64,000 nt of DNA. Origin: Acidobacteriaceae bacterium. GTDB lineage: Bacteria > Acidobacteriota > Terriglobia > Terriglobales > Acidobacteriaceae. A model generated the notes under the pieces. That model was given only the letters and a program-made list of their open reading frames with translations, searched no databases and had not been told where the DNA came from. Numbering within the stretch: position 1 is the first letter of the stretch; each line of letters opens with the position of its first letter. A program made the position numbers and the translations under genes. Shown one piece after another: positions 43,365 through 52,782 of the stretch. The stretch covers positions 558,001-622,000 of the forward strand of contig JAPWKE010000003.1 of NCBI GenBank assembly GCA_028283655.1, read 5' to 3'.

Positions 43365-44774
43365 ATGAACCGCAAAAAACTACTGGCCGCTATCACCGTA
43401 CTCTCCACCGCATCGCTCGCTGCACAGACCGCGAGCAGCGTTCCTTCGCGGCCCGACCCGAAGGAGATTCCGGTACCTGCCATCAAGACAGGCATGAAGC
43501 CCATGCCCGGCCCGGATGCTCTTCCCACGCGCACGGCTATGCCTGATCCGTTGGTGATGAACAACGGTCAGCGTGTGCGGACCATGAAGCAGTGGCAGCA
43601 GCGTCGGCAGCAGATACGCGCGACGCTCGAGTACTACGCCGTTGGTCAGGCGCCTCCGCCTCCCGGCAACGTGAAGGGCCGCATCCTGCACGAAGAAGTG
43701 GTGGCTGCCGGCAAGGTGCGCTACCAGTTAGTGCATCTCAGCTTCGGTCCGCAGCAAAGCCTTGGCCTCGACATCGGCATCTTCACTCCCATCGGTGTGC
43801 CTGCTGCGCCGGCCATCATCTCGCCTTCGGGCACGCCGCCCGGAGCGACACAGCTTCCTCGCCTGGCGCAGGGAGCGAACCAGGGCAAAAATCAGGACGT
43901 GCTTCTCGTCACCGGCCCGATGACCTCGGCTCCAGTCGCCGCAGCCCCCGGAGCGCGTGAAGGGCAGGCTCTTCGCGCAGGCCAGCATGCACGCACGGCA
44001 GAAGAGATCGCCACCACGAATCCCGCCATTCTTCACGGCTATGCGTTCGTCACCTTCAACTACAACGACTGCGGCGAAGACACCACGTTGCGCCTCCCCG
44101 ACGGTAGCTGGGCGTATCGCACAACGCGCTTCTTCCCCGCGTATCCGCAGTACGACTGGGGTCTTCTGCGAGCGTGGGCCTGGGGTGTCTCGCGCATCGT
44201 CGACTATCTGGAGACCGATGCCGCCGTGGACAAGACGAAGCTCATCGTCACCGGCGTCTCACGCACCGGCAAGTCCGCGCTCATCGCCGGTGCCTTCGAT
44301 GAACGCATCGCGATGATTGCACCCGTCGCAAGCTCCGGCGGAGGCACCCCTGCCTACCGCTACAGCGGCCACGGTCGCGGAGGCAAAGAGGGCCTCGACG
44401 AGATGGTGCGCAAGTATCCAAACTGGTTTTCCGACCACCTGCACCAGTTCTGGGGGCAGCAGGACAAACTGCCCTTCGACGAACACTGGTTCCTTGCGCT
44501 CTGCGCTCCGCGTCCCACCATCTCGCTCGAAGGCACGCACGACCAGAACGTCAACATCAACGGCGTATATCAGAGCTTCCTCGCCGCTCGCCCCGTCTTT
44601 GCCTTCCTTCATGCGGAGGACAAACTCGGTGTCAGCTTCGCCAATCGTCCGCACGGCCTGGTGCAGGGAGACTGGGACGCGATGCTCGCGTTCTCTGATA
44701 AGTTCCTTCTCCACAAGCCCGTCGACCGCGACTTTTCTACGTTTCCGCCTGAATTGCTAAAGCCTGAACAGTAG
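43365..44774 (+). CDS. Exported glucuronoyl esterase, CE15-like
   Basis: The 469-residue protein has a signal peptide (cleavage near LAAQT) and an alpha/beta-hydrolase fold of the CE15 type. The nucleophile elbow GVSRTGKSAL holds Ser299, PVASSGGG and HQFWGQQDKLPFDEHWFLAL form the family active-site loops, and RPHGLVQGDW contains the proposed catalytic His430. CE15 enzymes cleave ester bonds between glucuronic acid of glucuronoxylan and lignin or other alcohols. An extra stretch of about 45 residues (about 170-215) is low in complexity and rich in Ala, Gly and Gln. A hairpin terminator follows 20 bp after the stop. It probably works with the GH28 and GH79 enzymes of this locus. Confidence 0.88.
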   Translation: MNRKKLLAAITVLSTASLAAQTASSVPSRPDPKEIPVPAIKTGMKPMPGPDALPTRTAMPDPLVMNNGQRVRTMKQWQQRRQQIRATLEYYAVGQAPPPPGNVKGRILHEEVVAAGKVRYQLVHLSFGPQQSLGLDIGIFTPIGVPAAPAIISPSGTPPGATQLPRLAQGANQGKNQDVLLVTGPMTSAPVAAAPGAREGQALRAGQHARTAEEIATTNPAILHGYAFVTFNYNDCGEDTTLRLPDGSWAYRTTRFFPAYPQYDWGLLRAWAWGVSRIVDYLETDAAVDKTKLIVTGVSRTGKSALIAGAFDERIAMIAPVASSGGGTPAYRYSGHGRGGKEGLDEMVRKYPNWFSDHLHQFWGQQDKLPFDEHWFLALCAPRPTISLEGTHDQNVNINGVYQSFLAARPVFAFLHAEDKLGVSFANRPHGLVQGDWDAMLAFSDKFLLHKPVDRDFSTFPPELLKPEQ

Positions 44775-44793
44775 AAACGCTGCTCTCGCAAAT

Positions 44794-44827
44794 GGCAGCC
44801 CGTCGCGATAGCGTCTGGCTGCCTTTT
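44794..44827 (+). terminator. Rho-independent terminator after the CE15 gene
   Basis: GGCAGCC at 44794-44800 pairs with GGCTGCC at 44817-44823 around a 16-base loop and is followed by TTTTGCTTTG. It lies 20 bp after the CE15 stop and before the convergent GH35 gene. Confidence 0.7.
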
Positions 44828-44846
44828 GCTTTGTGTCGCTTGCCTT

Positions 44847-46775
44847 CTACGGCTTTGGAGCATCGGCAGGCGCTGCAAGCTTTGAGCCGAACTCTGCCGT
44901 TGGATCGTCTTTCTTCCGCCGCTCCGGATCGTCCGCATAACCAGGTGTGGGAGCATCGAGAATCGGCTTGTCTAGTCCGCTCAGCGACACCGTCTGGTGC
45001 TTCTCGTCCAGCTCGAAGACGAGAACGCTATTGCGTCCTTTATGAAGCCATGCTCCTGGAAGATATAGCGTGCCCTGCGGACCGATGTTCCAGAACCGGC
45101 CAAGCGCTCGGCCGTTGATCCATAGAACTCCCTTGCCCAGCCCACGTACATCAAGGAAGCTGTCTCCCACCGTCTGCAACTCAAACGAGCCCGCACTCAT
45201 GTGCGGCGCTTGCATCTCTGCAGGCTCTTGCTTGCCCGAAGCGAACGTCATCGGGTCATTCATCGGCAGCGGATAGATCTCCCAGCCTGTCAGCGGCTCT
45301 CCATCGAGCGTTGCACCGCGAAGCCCTTTGCGTTCATCACGCATGGCCCGCGTCGAGTTCAGGCGCCCAGTGTTTTCGACCAGGATATCCAGCCGGCTTG
45401 CTCCCGTTGTCGTCAGGCTCAGCGAGTGCTGCGCGTAATGCCGATCAAGCGTTCCCACCAGCTTTCCGTCGACGAAGACCTGCGCATAGTCATACAGGTG
45501 GTCCAGCACGAGCATCTTCGCGTGAACCGCATGAGGAAGCTCTGTGCGATACAGGATGTAGCCATAAGATTGACCAACCTCTTCCATCGTCAGCGGCAAT
45601 TTGCTTTTGATCGGAGCTGGCAAATGCTCCCACAGCGAAGCTATGGGACGAACCTCAAACGGCGGAATCGTGATGACGGCTGGAACGGCTGGCAGCGGTA
45701 ACGGCTTCTCGCCGGTATGCTTCAGAATCTCGTCACGATAGGCAAAGAACTTCGCCGTGGGATGCCCTGCTTCATCAAGTGGAGCGTCGTAGTCGTAACT
45801 CGTCACGTTTCCTCGATAACTTCCCGTGCTTCGGCTTGCCCCGGCCATCATCCCGAAGTTCGTGCCTCCGTGGAACATGTAGAGGTTGAACGAAGCATGG
45901 TGGCTCAGCATGTACTCCAGGTCGGCAATCTGTGGCGCAAGCGGTCGCGTTTCGTGCGGATGCCCCCACAGGTCGAACCATCCGGGCCAGTACTCTGTCG
46001 CAAAAAGCGGCTGTCCCGGACGCGCTTCGGCCAACGTAGTTAGGGCTGCGGGGGCTCTCCCTGTCCCAAAGTTGACGCCGGAGTAGACGCCATCCAGCCC
46101 TCCACTGACGAGCGCCTTCGACGGATTCACCGTGTAGAGCAGCGAGCGATTGAAACCCGCTGCGACAAGAATCTCGTAGATGCGTTTGAGATAAGCCTTG
46201 TCGTTGGAGAAGTTCCCATACTCGTTCTCCACCTGCGTGGCGAGGATGGGCCCGCCATTCTCTATCTGGTACTTCGCGACCTCCTGCCCAAGACGGTTCA
46301 GCCACCTCGTCGTCGGCACCAGAAACGCCGGGTCGTTCGCTCTCAGCGCATGGCTCATCGCCGGGTCTTTCAGCAGCCAGGCAGGGAAGCCACCGAACTC
46401 CCACTCCGCGCAGGAGTAAGGACCTGCTCGCAGCAGAACGTACAGATGCTCTTCCTGCGCAAGCCTTATGAAGGCGGCAAGGTCGGCCTGCCCTTTGAAA
46501 TCGAAGACGCCGGGACTAGGCTCATGCACGTTCCAGAAGACGTACGTCGCGACTGTGTTCAGCCCCATGGCCCGCGCCATCTGCAGGCGTTGCCGCCAGT
46601 ACTGACGCGGTATGCGCGCGTAGTGCAGCTCTCCGGCAATCACTTCGAAGGGCTTACCGTCCAGCTCGAAGTGATCCCCGACTACGCGGAAAGAGTGCTT
46701 AGTCTTTGTCGTTTGCGCCTGTGTGCAAACGAACGAAATCATCAGCAGCAAACAGGCGACAATCCGAACTCTCAT
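44847..46775 (-). CDS. Exported beta-galactosidase, GH35
   Basis: The 642-residue protein has a signal peptide (cleavage near CTQAQ) and the GH35 signatures FEVIAGELHYARIPRQYW, YVFWNVHEPSPGVFDF and LRAGPYSCAEWEFGGFPAWL. QVENEYGNF carries the acid/base Glu185 and LFATEYWPGWFDLWG carries the nucleophile Glu261. Two or three C-terminal beta domains follow, ending with RGLGKGVLWINGRALGRFW. It removes terminal beta-galactose, for example from arabinogalactan or galactan side chains of pectin. It lies 121 bp downstream of regulator C on the same strand. That arrangement repeats the regulator A to GH2 pair of the first locus, so the two are probably co-transcribed. Confidence 0.94.
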   Translation of the reverse strand: MRVRIVACLLLMISFVCTQAQTTKTKHSFRVVGDHFELDGKPFEVIAGELHYARIPRQYWRQRLQMARAMGLNTVATYVFWNVHEPSPGVFDFKGQADLAAFIRLAQEEHLYVLLRAGPYSCAEWEFGGFPAWLLKDPAMSHALRANDPAFLVPTTRWLNRLGQEVAKYQIENGGPILATQVENEYGNFSNDKAYLKRIYEILVAAGFNRSLLYTVNPSKALVSGGLDGVYSGVNFGTGRAPAALTTLAEARPGQPLFATEYWPGWFDLWGHPHETRPLAPQIADLEYMLSHHASFNLYMFHGGTNFGMMAGASRSTGSYRGNVTSYDYDAPLDEAGHPTAKFFAYRDEILKHTGEKPLPLPAVPAVITIPPFEVRPIASLWEHLPAPIKSKLPLTMEEVGQSYGYILYRTELPHAVHAKMLVLDHLYDYAQVFVDGKLVGTLDRHYAQHSLSLTTTGASRLDILVENTGRLNSTRAMRDERKGLRGATLDGEPLTGWEIYPLPMNDPMTFASGKQEPAEMQAPHMSAGSFELQTVGDSFLDVRGLGKGVLWINGRALGRFWNIGPQGTLYLPGAWLHKGRNSVLVFELDEKHQTVSLSGLDKPILDAPTPGYADDPERRKKDDPTAEFGSKLAAPADAPKP

Positions 46776-46896
46776 TCATTCCCCGGCTACAAAATGTACG
46801 CCCAAACCTCTATCGTTGGCGCGACATAATTTGCCTCATATGAGTCAGGAAGGGATGTTGCTGAACGTAGTCCGTTTCGGTGTTGGTGTTACGGCA

Positions 46897-48147
46897 TCAC
46901 CACGTCTTGAATGCGATCACGTGAGGAGGACCTGCCTTGCCATCTACCGCTTCTGTCTCAACGATGGCTTCGAAGTTCTCTGCATTTTTCAAATCACGCA
47001 GTGCGCCCTTGAACGCCTGCGGCGAGGTCAGCAACTCGCCCGCTGCCTGCGTTCCCTGCGAGGAAATTCCCGCAATGATGACAGACGGTTCGCCCGAGAG
47101 CGGGCTATGAAACTTCGCCACAATCCCATAGTCTTTTGCGATCCGCTGGTGCGGCGTCGTAATGTCGACGGCCCACTGCGTCTTGCCATCCTTGGCCACA
47201 ATCCGTCCCGTGCGGCCATCGGGCGACTCTTCAAAGTGGAACGGAAGATCTTTGGTCAGTCGCAGCGTCCACGCATTGTCTAGCGCGCCGATGAAGATCG
47301 CCGGTCCGGTCCGCAGCTCGGAGAAACTGATCTCGGACGAAGACGCCAGCCAGTACTTAAGGTTCTCGCGTTCCAACCGCCCAGCCACACGCGCCGCGAT
47401 CGTCGTGTCTTCAATTGACAGGTTTGGCGCTACCGAAACATCACTCGGTCGCTCCGGTGAATCAGGAGCAGGAACGTGCCGGATCACCGGCATCACAATG
47501 ATGGCGCTGTCAGAACTACCCAGGAACGCCGCCCAGAACGCGCCCACCTGCGTCGGCTGGTTGCGTTTCAGCAGAGGGATGTAGCCCGCCAGTGCCGCCA
47601 CCAGCAGGAGTACCAGAGCACAGGCCACCACCCTCCAGAGCTTTGAAGAGGACTTTGCTTCCAGCGTCGCCTGCGTCTGTTCTTCTACGGCAGCATGTGC
47701 CGAAGCCATAGCTTCTTCGGCCGCAGCCGTCTCCTGCACCGTCGCTACTTCGAGCGCAGGGGGCTCAACCACCACAACCGCCTCAGCGGGGCGGCGATAG
47801 AGCGGCAGGTACGTGCCCGAAGGCAACTCAATATGGATACCGTCATCGCGGCCATCGGTGTAGTAGTACTGCGCCAGCTTTTTGCGCAGCTCGGTCGCGG
47901 TCACCCGGACAATCGGGTCGGCGTTAGTGTCATAGTCCGGCTTGCGGCCGAAGACCTCCACACCCAGCGTGCGCTCTTTCAGCGGAGCCGCTTCGCCGTG
48001 CGCCAAAGACTCGTGGACCACAAATTGGAGGAACGCCGGAAGACGGCGACTATGGCGGAAGAGAGTATGCGACAGCAGCCGTTCGAGCTCCTGATCGATC
48101 TCGCGCCGCTCATCCCCAGTCATCTTGTCAAGAGAAACTACCCGCAT
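46897..48147 (-). CDS. Regulator C: membrane-anchored winged-helix sensor-like protein
   Basis: This paralogue of regulator A has about 416 residues from the ATG at 48147; a GTG at 48174 or ATG at 48123 is also possible. The N-terminal part holds the winged-helix-like region (about 20-118): FLQFVVHESLAHGE, LGVEVFGRKPDYDTNADP, the helix IVRVTATELRKKLAQYYY and the wing IHIELPSGTYLPLY. An Ala/Glu-rich linker (about 125-168) and a membrane helix (about 171-191) follow. The outer domain shares GPAIFIGALDNAWTL and the C-terminal block GISSQGTQAAGELLT with A. Divergent GH79, GH55-like and TonB receptor genes start about 190 bp away, and GH35 follows on its own strand. Regulatory function is inferred. 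Confidence 0.8.
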   Translation of the reverse strand: MRVVSLDKMTGDERREIDQELERLLSHTLFRHSRRLPAFLQFVVHESLAHGEAAPLKERTLGVEVFGRKPDYDTNADPIVRVTATELRKKLAQYYYTDGRDDGIHIELPSGTYLPLYRRPAEAVVVVEPPALEVATVQETAAAEEAMASAHAAVEEQTQATLEAKSSSKLWRVVACALVLLLVAALAGYIPLLKRNQPTQVGAFWAAFLGSSDSAIIVMPVIRHVPAPDSPERPSDVSVAPNLSIEDTTIAARVAGRLERENLKYWLASSSEISFSELRTGPAIFIGALDNAWTLRLTKDLPFHFEESPDGRTGRIVAKDGKTQWAVDITTPHQRIAKDYGIVAKFHSPLSGEPSVIIAGISSQGTQAAGELLTSPQAFKGALRDLKNAENFEAIVETEAVDGKAGPPHVIAFKTW

Positions 48148-48337
48148 CCACACCACCACCGACGTTGAAAACACCCGGCATAGCTATCGTTGACCTGCGG
48201 GATGAGCCGTATGATACATGCCGCTGCATACGGTCAGGAAGCGCAGCACACCGTATCTTGCGGTAAGGCCCGGTGCCGAGCACCTGCTTCAACCCCTATC
48301 TTGGAAGCCTGATATTGGTTCGAGGAGAGCACGCATC

Positions 48338-49864
48338 GTGAATCGCCCCACACACCCAGAAATGGGTACGCCGTCCGAAGTTTCAGCAGCTTTGCCCACC
48401 CGTCGCCAGGTACTTCGCGGAGGGCTCGCCGCTGCCGGCGTTCTCGCCTCTGCCCGGCTCTCTGCTTTTGCTCAGGCTCCGGTCAGCCCGGTCGCTGGGT
48501 CCGTCGTCGTCTCTGCGACCGCCGGAAAGCACATCGCCGCCGACTACACCGGGCTCAGCTACGAGACCACCCAACTCGCTCACCCGCAGTTCTTCTCCGG
48601 CGACTCCGCCGCACTCGCCCGCTACTTCCGCCTGCTCGGCCATGACGGCGTGCTCCGCATCGGCGGTAACATGAGCGAGTTCAGCTTCTGGGATCCCAAG
48701 GCCCCTGTGACGGAAACCCCCGACGGCGTCGAAGGCCCGGACCCCGGCCACGGCTCGCCCCGCACCTACAAAATCCCCGCTGTCGCCATCGACAATCTGG
48801 CGAAGTTCCTCAAGCTCACCGGCTGGAAGCTGATCTACGGCCTCAACCTTGCCGCCGGAACCCCGGAAACGGCTGCGGACGAAGCCGAATACGTCGCAAA
48901 AGCCATCGGGACGAACCTCGTCGCGCTGCAGTTCGGCAACGAACCCGACCTCTTCAAGCACAACAAGGACCCCAAGCAGCACTGGACATACGACGAGTTC
49001 ATCACCAAGTGGCAGCTCTTTTACGACGCCGTCCACCCCCGCGTGCCGCACGTCATGATCGCAGGCCCCGACACCTCCTACGAACCTGTCTGGATGAAGA
49101 AGTTCTGCGAGCAGGAGAAGGGCAAGATCGGCCTGCTCACCGGCCACTACTACGCCGGTGGCCCGCCGACTGATCCGAAGATGACGACCGGCTTCCTGCT
49201 GGAGCCCAACGCTCGCCTGAAAGATCACGTCCTCCGGGCCATCGAAATCGGCAACGCCAACGGCGTACCGTACCGTATGTCGGAAGGTAACACCTGCTAC
49301 GGAGCAGGAAAGAAAGGCGTTAGCGACACCTTTGCCTCCGCGCTGTGGGCGGTTGACTTCTGGCTTCAGCTTGCGGAGCAGGGTTCGACCGGCGTTAACC
49401 TGCACGGCGGCGGCAACGGCTACTACACCCCCATCGCCGGTTCCCCGGCAAAGGGCCTCGTCGCACGTCCCATCTTCTATGGTCTCCAGATGGCGGGCGC
49501 CTTCGCCGGAGCGCAGCTTCACGCCTGCGAGGTCAACGCTGGCGGCAAGAACGTAGTCGCCTACGCTGGAACGAAGGCAAAGGGCGCGGCCCTCGCCATC
49601 GTCAACCGTGATGCCGTTCCTGTACGCCTTGAAGTCGATCTCCCCGCCAGCCTCGAGGGCGCGTCCGCCGCTGAGTTCTCTGGCTGGAGACTGCAGGCCC
49701 CCTCGCTCGAAAGCACCTCCGGTGTCACCTTCGCCGGCGCGGAAGTCACGACGGACGGCCACTGGATGCCGAAGAAAACAGAGAAGATCGCCGTCCGCAA
49801 GGGCAAGGCTGTGGTGGAGCTTGCTCCCTACAGCGCCATCCTTTTGTGCACTGCGGGCTTCTAA
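48338..49864 (+). CDS. Tat-exported GH79-like beta-glucuronidase
   Basis: I choose the GTG at 48338, which follows GAGGAG at 48322-48327; an ATG at 48362 is an alternative without a strong site. The 508-residue protein has a twin-arginine signal (TRRQVLRG, hydrophobic core, cleavage near AFAQA). Its barrel carries VLRIGGNMSEFSFW, ALQFGNEPDLF with the proposed acid/base Glu202, and YRMSEGNTCYG with the proposed nucleophile Glu316. A C-terminal beta domain follows, as in GH79 (heparanase and bacterial beta-glucuronidases). It would release glucuronic acid or methyl-glucuronic acid from arabinogalactan or related glycans. It is divergent from regulator C and leads into the GH55-like gene. Confidence 0.86.
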   Translation: MNRPTHPEMGTPSEVSAALPTRRQVLRGGLAAAGVLASARLSAFAQAPVSPVAGSVVVSATAGKHIAADYTGLSYETTQLAHPQFFSGDSAALARYFRLLGHDGVLRIGGNMSEFSFWDPKAPVTETPDGVEGPDPGHGSPRTYKIPAVAIDNLAKFLKLTGWKLIYGLNLAAGTPETAADEAEYVAKAIGTNLVALQFGNEPDLFKHNKDPKQHWTYDEFITKWQLFYDAVHPRVPHVMIAGPDTSYEPVWMKKFCEQEKGKIGLLTGHYYAGGPPTDPKMTTGFLLEPNARLKDHVLRAIEIGNANGVPYRMSEGNTCYGAGKKGVSDTFASALWAVDFWLQLAEQGSTGVNLHGGGNGYYTPIAGSPAKGLVARPIFYGLQMAGAFAGAQLHACEVNAGGKNVVAYAGTKAKGAALAIVNRDAVPVRLEVDLPASLEGASAAEFSGWRLQAPSLESTSGVTFAGAEVTTDGHWMPKKTEKIAVRKGKAVVELAPYSAILLCTAGF

Positions 49865-49880
49865 GCTGATTGTTGTTGAG

Positions 49881-52769
49881 GTGATACGGCACGTGCTGAG
49901 TTGGAGTTTCCCCATCGTTCGACGTGTCGGCACGCTCTGCCTTCTGCTTGTGTGTGTCTTCGCTGCAAGGGCGGAAGCAACACTCCAGCAGGCGCTGGAC
50001 GCCTCAACCTTTCCTCTTCGTCCTCAGGATCCCGCCGCTGCGACCTTCACCGGTCGCAGCGGCGAAGATGTCTCAGCGGAACTGCAAGCCACGATCGACA
50101 AGCTGCAGGAAACCCGCCACCAGGGCGTGATCTTCATCCCCGAAGGTCGCTACCGCCTCACCCGCACCATTTACGTCTGGACCGGCATCCGCCTGATCGG
50201 CTTCGGCGCAAAGCGCCCCGTCTTTCTCCTTCCAGACAACACTTCCGGCTTCTCCGGGGACACTCCAGTCGCGCTCTTCCACTTCGCCCACCAGCGTCCC
50301 CGGGCGGGGCAGCCGATTCAGGACGGTACCTCCGACACCTTCTACAGCGGCCTCTTCAACATCGACATTCAGGTCGGGAAGGGCAATCCCGCCGCCTCTG
50401 CCGTGCGCTTTCATGTCGCCCAGCACGGCATCCTCTCGCACCTGCGCATCGAGATGCGCTCCGGCCACGCCGCCATCTGGGACGCCGGAAACATCGCCGA
50501 AGACCTGCATCTGATCGGAGGTGACTACGCCATCGACACCGGCGTGACCGCCCCCGCATGGCCGTGGGTGCTCATGGACTCCGTGCTCGAAGACCAGCAG
50601 AAAGCCGCCGTCCGCACGCACGACGCCGGAACCACGCTGGTGCGCGTGCAGATCCTCCACACGCCCATCGCTGTCGAAATCCCCGCAGGTAAAATCGAAC
50701 ATCTTTACCTCGCCGACACCACGCTGCAAGCGATCAGCGGCGTTGCCATCCAGCCCGGTGACGCGGCCAACGAGCGTTCGCAGATCGCTGCCGACAACCT
50801 CCGCTGCATCGGCGTTCCGCACTTTTTGCCCGGCACCAGCCTCTCCGCCGCTCTCCCCGGCCTGCCCGGCTCTTTTACGGAGGAGCGTCTCCGCCTCGGC
50901 ACCATCGCGGATGCGAACGGCCGCCGTTCCCAGCAACATCTCCAGCACGCCGAGCATCCCGGCGTCAGCGACAAACTGCCCGCCACCGACGTCTCCCCGC
51001 TTCCCGCGCCCGATACCTGGGCCAACGTCCACGAACTCGGCGTCGTCGGCGACGGTCTGCACGACGATACGGCTGCGCTTCAGCATGCGGTCGACACCCA
51101 CGCCTCACTCTTCTTTCCTGCGGGCAGATACCGCCTCACCGGCACGCTGCATCTTCGGCTTGAAACCGCTTTGATCGGTCTACATCCGTTTGCGACGCAG
51201 ATCATTCTCGCGGACAACACCCCGGCCTTTCAGGGCGCAGGCGCACCGGTCCCCGTGCTGGAAACTCAGCCCGAAAGCCGCAATATCATCAGCGGCATCG
51301 GCCTCTCGACCGGCGCGTTCAATCCCCGGGCCAACGCTCTACTCTGGCGTTCGGGCGCCGCGTCGCTTCTGGAAGACGTCAAGTTCTTCGGCGGCCGCGG
51401 CACGCTCGACGAAGCCAACCACCCGATCCACATCTATCCCGCTCCCACGCCAGAACCCCCTGTTTCGCAGGGCTGGAGCACGCAGGCCCCCAGTCTTATC
51501 GTCCGTGGCGGCGGTGGAGTCTTCCGTGCCATTTGGAGCGCAAGCTCCTTCGCCCAGGCTGGGATTCAGGTCGAATCATCCGCAATCCCCGGCGCGGTCT
51601 ATCAGTTCTCCTGCGAGCATCACCTGCACCACGAAGTCATGCTCGACGGCGTCAGCCACTGGAGATTCTTCGCGCTGCAAACAGAAGAGGAAGCCCAGCA
51701 GGGCAAGGACGCCGTTGCGCTGACGCTCCACAACGTCAACGATCTCCGCATCGCCAACCTCTTCGACTACCGCGTCACCCGCAGCCTCGGCCCAGCCGAC
51801 CACGCCATCGAAATCACCGGCCACAACTCCGGCGAACTCGTCGATCTCCACGTCTTCGGCGGTGGCCGCTACGCCTTCGACAATAGCGTCTTCGACCAGC
51901 GTAGTAGCGTCCGCTCGCGGCTACGGGAACTCGCGCTCCTTAATCTCTCGCTCCTTAATACAGACACGCCGCTCGTGCCGTCCACTCTGCTGCAGAGTCC
52001 AATGCTCTTCGTCCCCGGTTCGCTGCATCTCGTGGCGCATGGCTTCGCCGATCTCACCGGGCTAACGTCTCTCCCGGATGGCGATTTACTCTTCACCGAC
52101 GCCTCTTCCCACAAACTCCTGCGGCTTCACGCCAGCAGCGGGCAGGTGGAAGAACTAAAGCTGCCAGAGGACGTAAAGCCCGTCGTGATCGCCACCATCA
52201 CACCTGCCGGTGCAGTCGTTCTGGACGCCGCCGGCAAGGCCTACCGCATCAGCCTCACGGAGCCGCTCACTGCAACGGCTCTTGCTCCCACCGCAGCAGG
52301 CGATGCGCGCTGGCTCCCAACGGGCGGTCATAGCGGATGGAAAGCTCTACTGGCCTCGGTTCACGCCGAGCAGGGATTCCCGACGGCAGAAACAAGCACC
52401 GTTCCCACCCCCAAAGACATGCGACCGCTGCTCTACGGTACGCAGTACAGCCTCTATCGCAAGGGAACGCGCACGCTTCTGGTCTCGGAAGAGGACGCCC
52501 AGGTGGCTCGACTTCCTATCGGCGGCGAAACTCCGGAGACCATCGCTCCCATTGCAGGCACCTCTGTGCTTGAACTCGGCTGTGGGCGTCTGCTCGTTGC
52601 TGGCGATCAGCTTCATCTGCTCTCCAGCGAGGGTCGGCTGCTCGGCACCACCGAACTTCCGTCGCGCCCGACGTCACTTTTGCTCGCCGACGATCAAAAG
52701 ACGGTCTGGATCGGCGCTCGTGGAGATCTCTACTCCGCTCTCCTGGCACCCTGTCCTGCGGTGCGGTAG
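49881..52769 (+). CDS. Exported double beta-helix protein (GH55/pectate-lyase-3-like) with C-terminal propeller-like domain
   Basis: The frame is open from inside the GH79 gene, but the plausible start is GTG at 49881 (or 49893), which begins a signal peptide (hydrophobic LCLLLVCVF, cleavage near ARAEA) and gives 962 residues. Two pectate-lyase-3-type beta helices follow: the first with VIFIPEGRYRLTRTIYVW and LIGFGAKRPVFLL (about 45-330), the second with VHELGVVGDGLHDDTAALQH and FFPAGRYRLTGTLHL (about 370-690). Two tandem helices of this kind are the hallmark of GH55 beta-1,3-glucanases. The last 230 residues form a beta-rich propeller-like tail (DGDLLFTDASSHKLLRLHA). Catalytic residues could not be pinpointed. 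It follows GH79 by 16 bp, so it shares the operon. Confidence 0.75.
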   Translation: MIRHVLSWSFPIVRRVGTLCLLLVCVFAARAEATLQQALDASTFPLRPQDPAAATFTGRSGEDVSAELQATIDKLQETRHQGVIFIPEGRYRLTRTIYVWTGIRLIGFGAKRPVFLLPDNTSGFSGDTPVALFHFAHQRPRAGQPIQDGTSDTFYSGLFNIDIQVGKGNPAASAVRFHVAQHGILSHLRIEMRSGHAAIWDAGNIAEDLHLIGGDYAIDTGVTAPAWPWVLMDSVLEDQQKAAVRTHDAGTTLVRVQILHTPIAVEIPAGKIEHLYLADTTLQAISGVAIQPGDAANERSQIAADNLRCIGVPHFLPGTSLSAALPGLPGSFTEERLRLGTIADANGRRSQQHLQHAEHPGVSDKLPATDVSPLPAPDTWANVHELGVVGDGLHDDTAALQHAVDTHASLFFPAGRYRLTGTLHLRLETALIGLHPFATQIILADNTPAFQGAGAPVPVLETQPESRNIISGIGLSTGAFNPRANALLWRSGAASLLEDVKFFGGRGTLDEANHPIHIYPAPTPEPPVSQGWSTQAPSLIVRGGGGVFRAIWSASSFAQAGIQVESSAIPGAVYQFSCEHHLHHEVMLDGVSHWRFFALQTEEEAQQGKDAVALTLHNVNDLRIANLFDYRVTRSLGPADHAIEITGHNSGELVDLHVFGGGRYAFDNSVFDQRSSVRSRLRELALLNLSLLNTDTPLVPSTLLQSPMLFVPGSLHLVAHGFADLTGLTSLPDGDLLFTDASSHKLLRLHASSGQVEELKLPEDVKPVVIATITPAGAVVLDAAGKAYRISLTEPLTATALAPTAAGDARWLPTGGHSGWKALLASVHAEQGFPTAETSTVPTPKDMRPLLYGTQYSLYRKGTRTLLVSEEDAQVARLPIGGETPETIAPIAGTSVLELGCGRLLVAGDQLHLLSSEGRLLGTTELPSRPTSLLLADDQKTVWIGARGDLYSALLAPCPAVR

Positions 52770-52782
52770 AAAAACCGCATCT

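Noticed and set aside
48383-49933. 516-codon minus-strand open frame over the GH79 gene
   Set aside because: Gly/Val/Glu-rich antisense shadow; the plus-strand frame has the full GH79 motif set.
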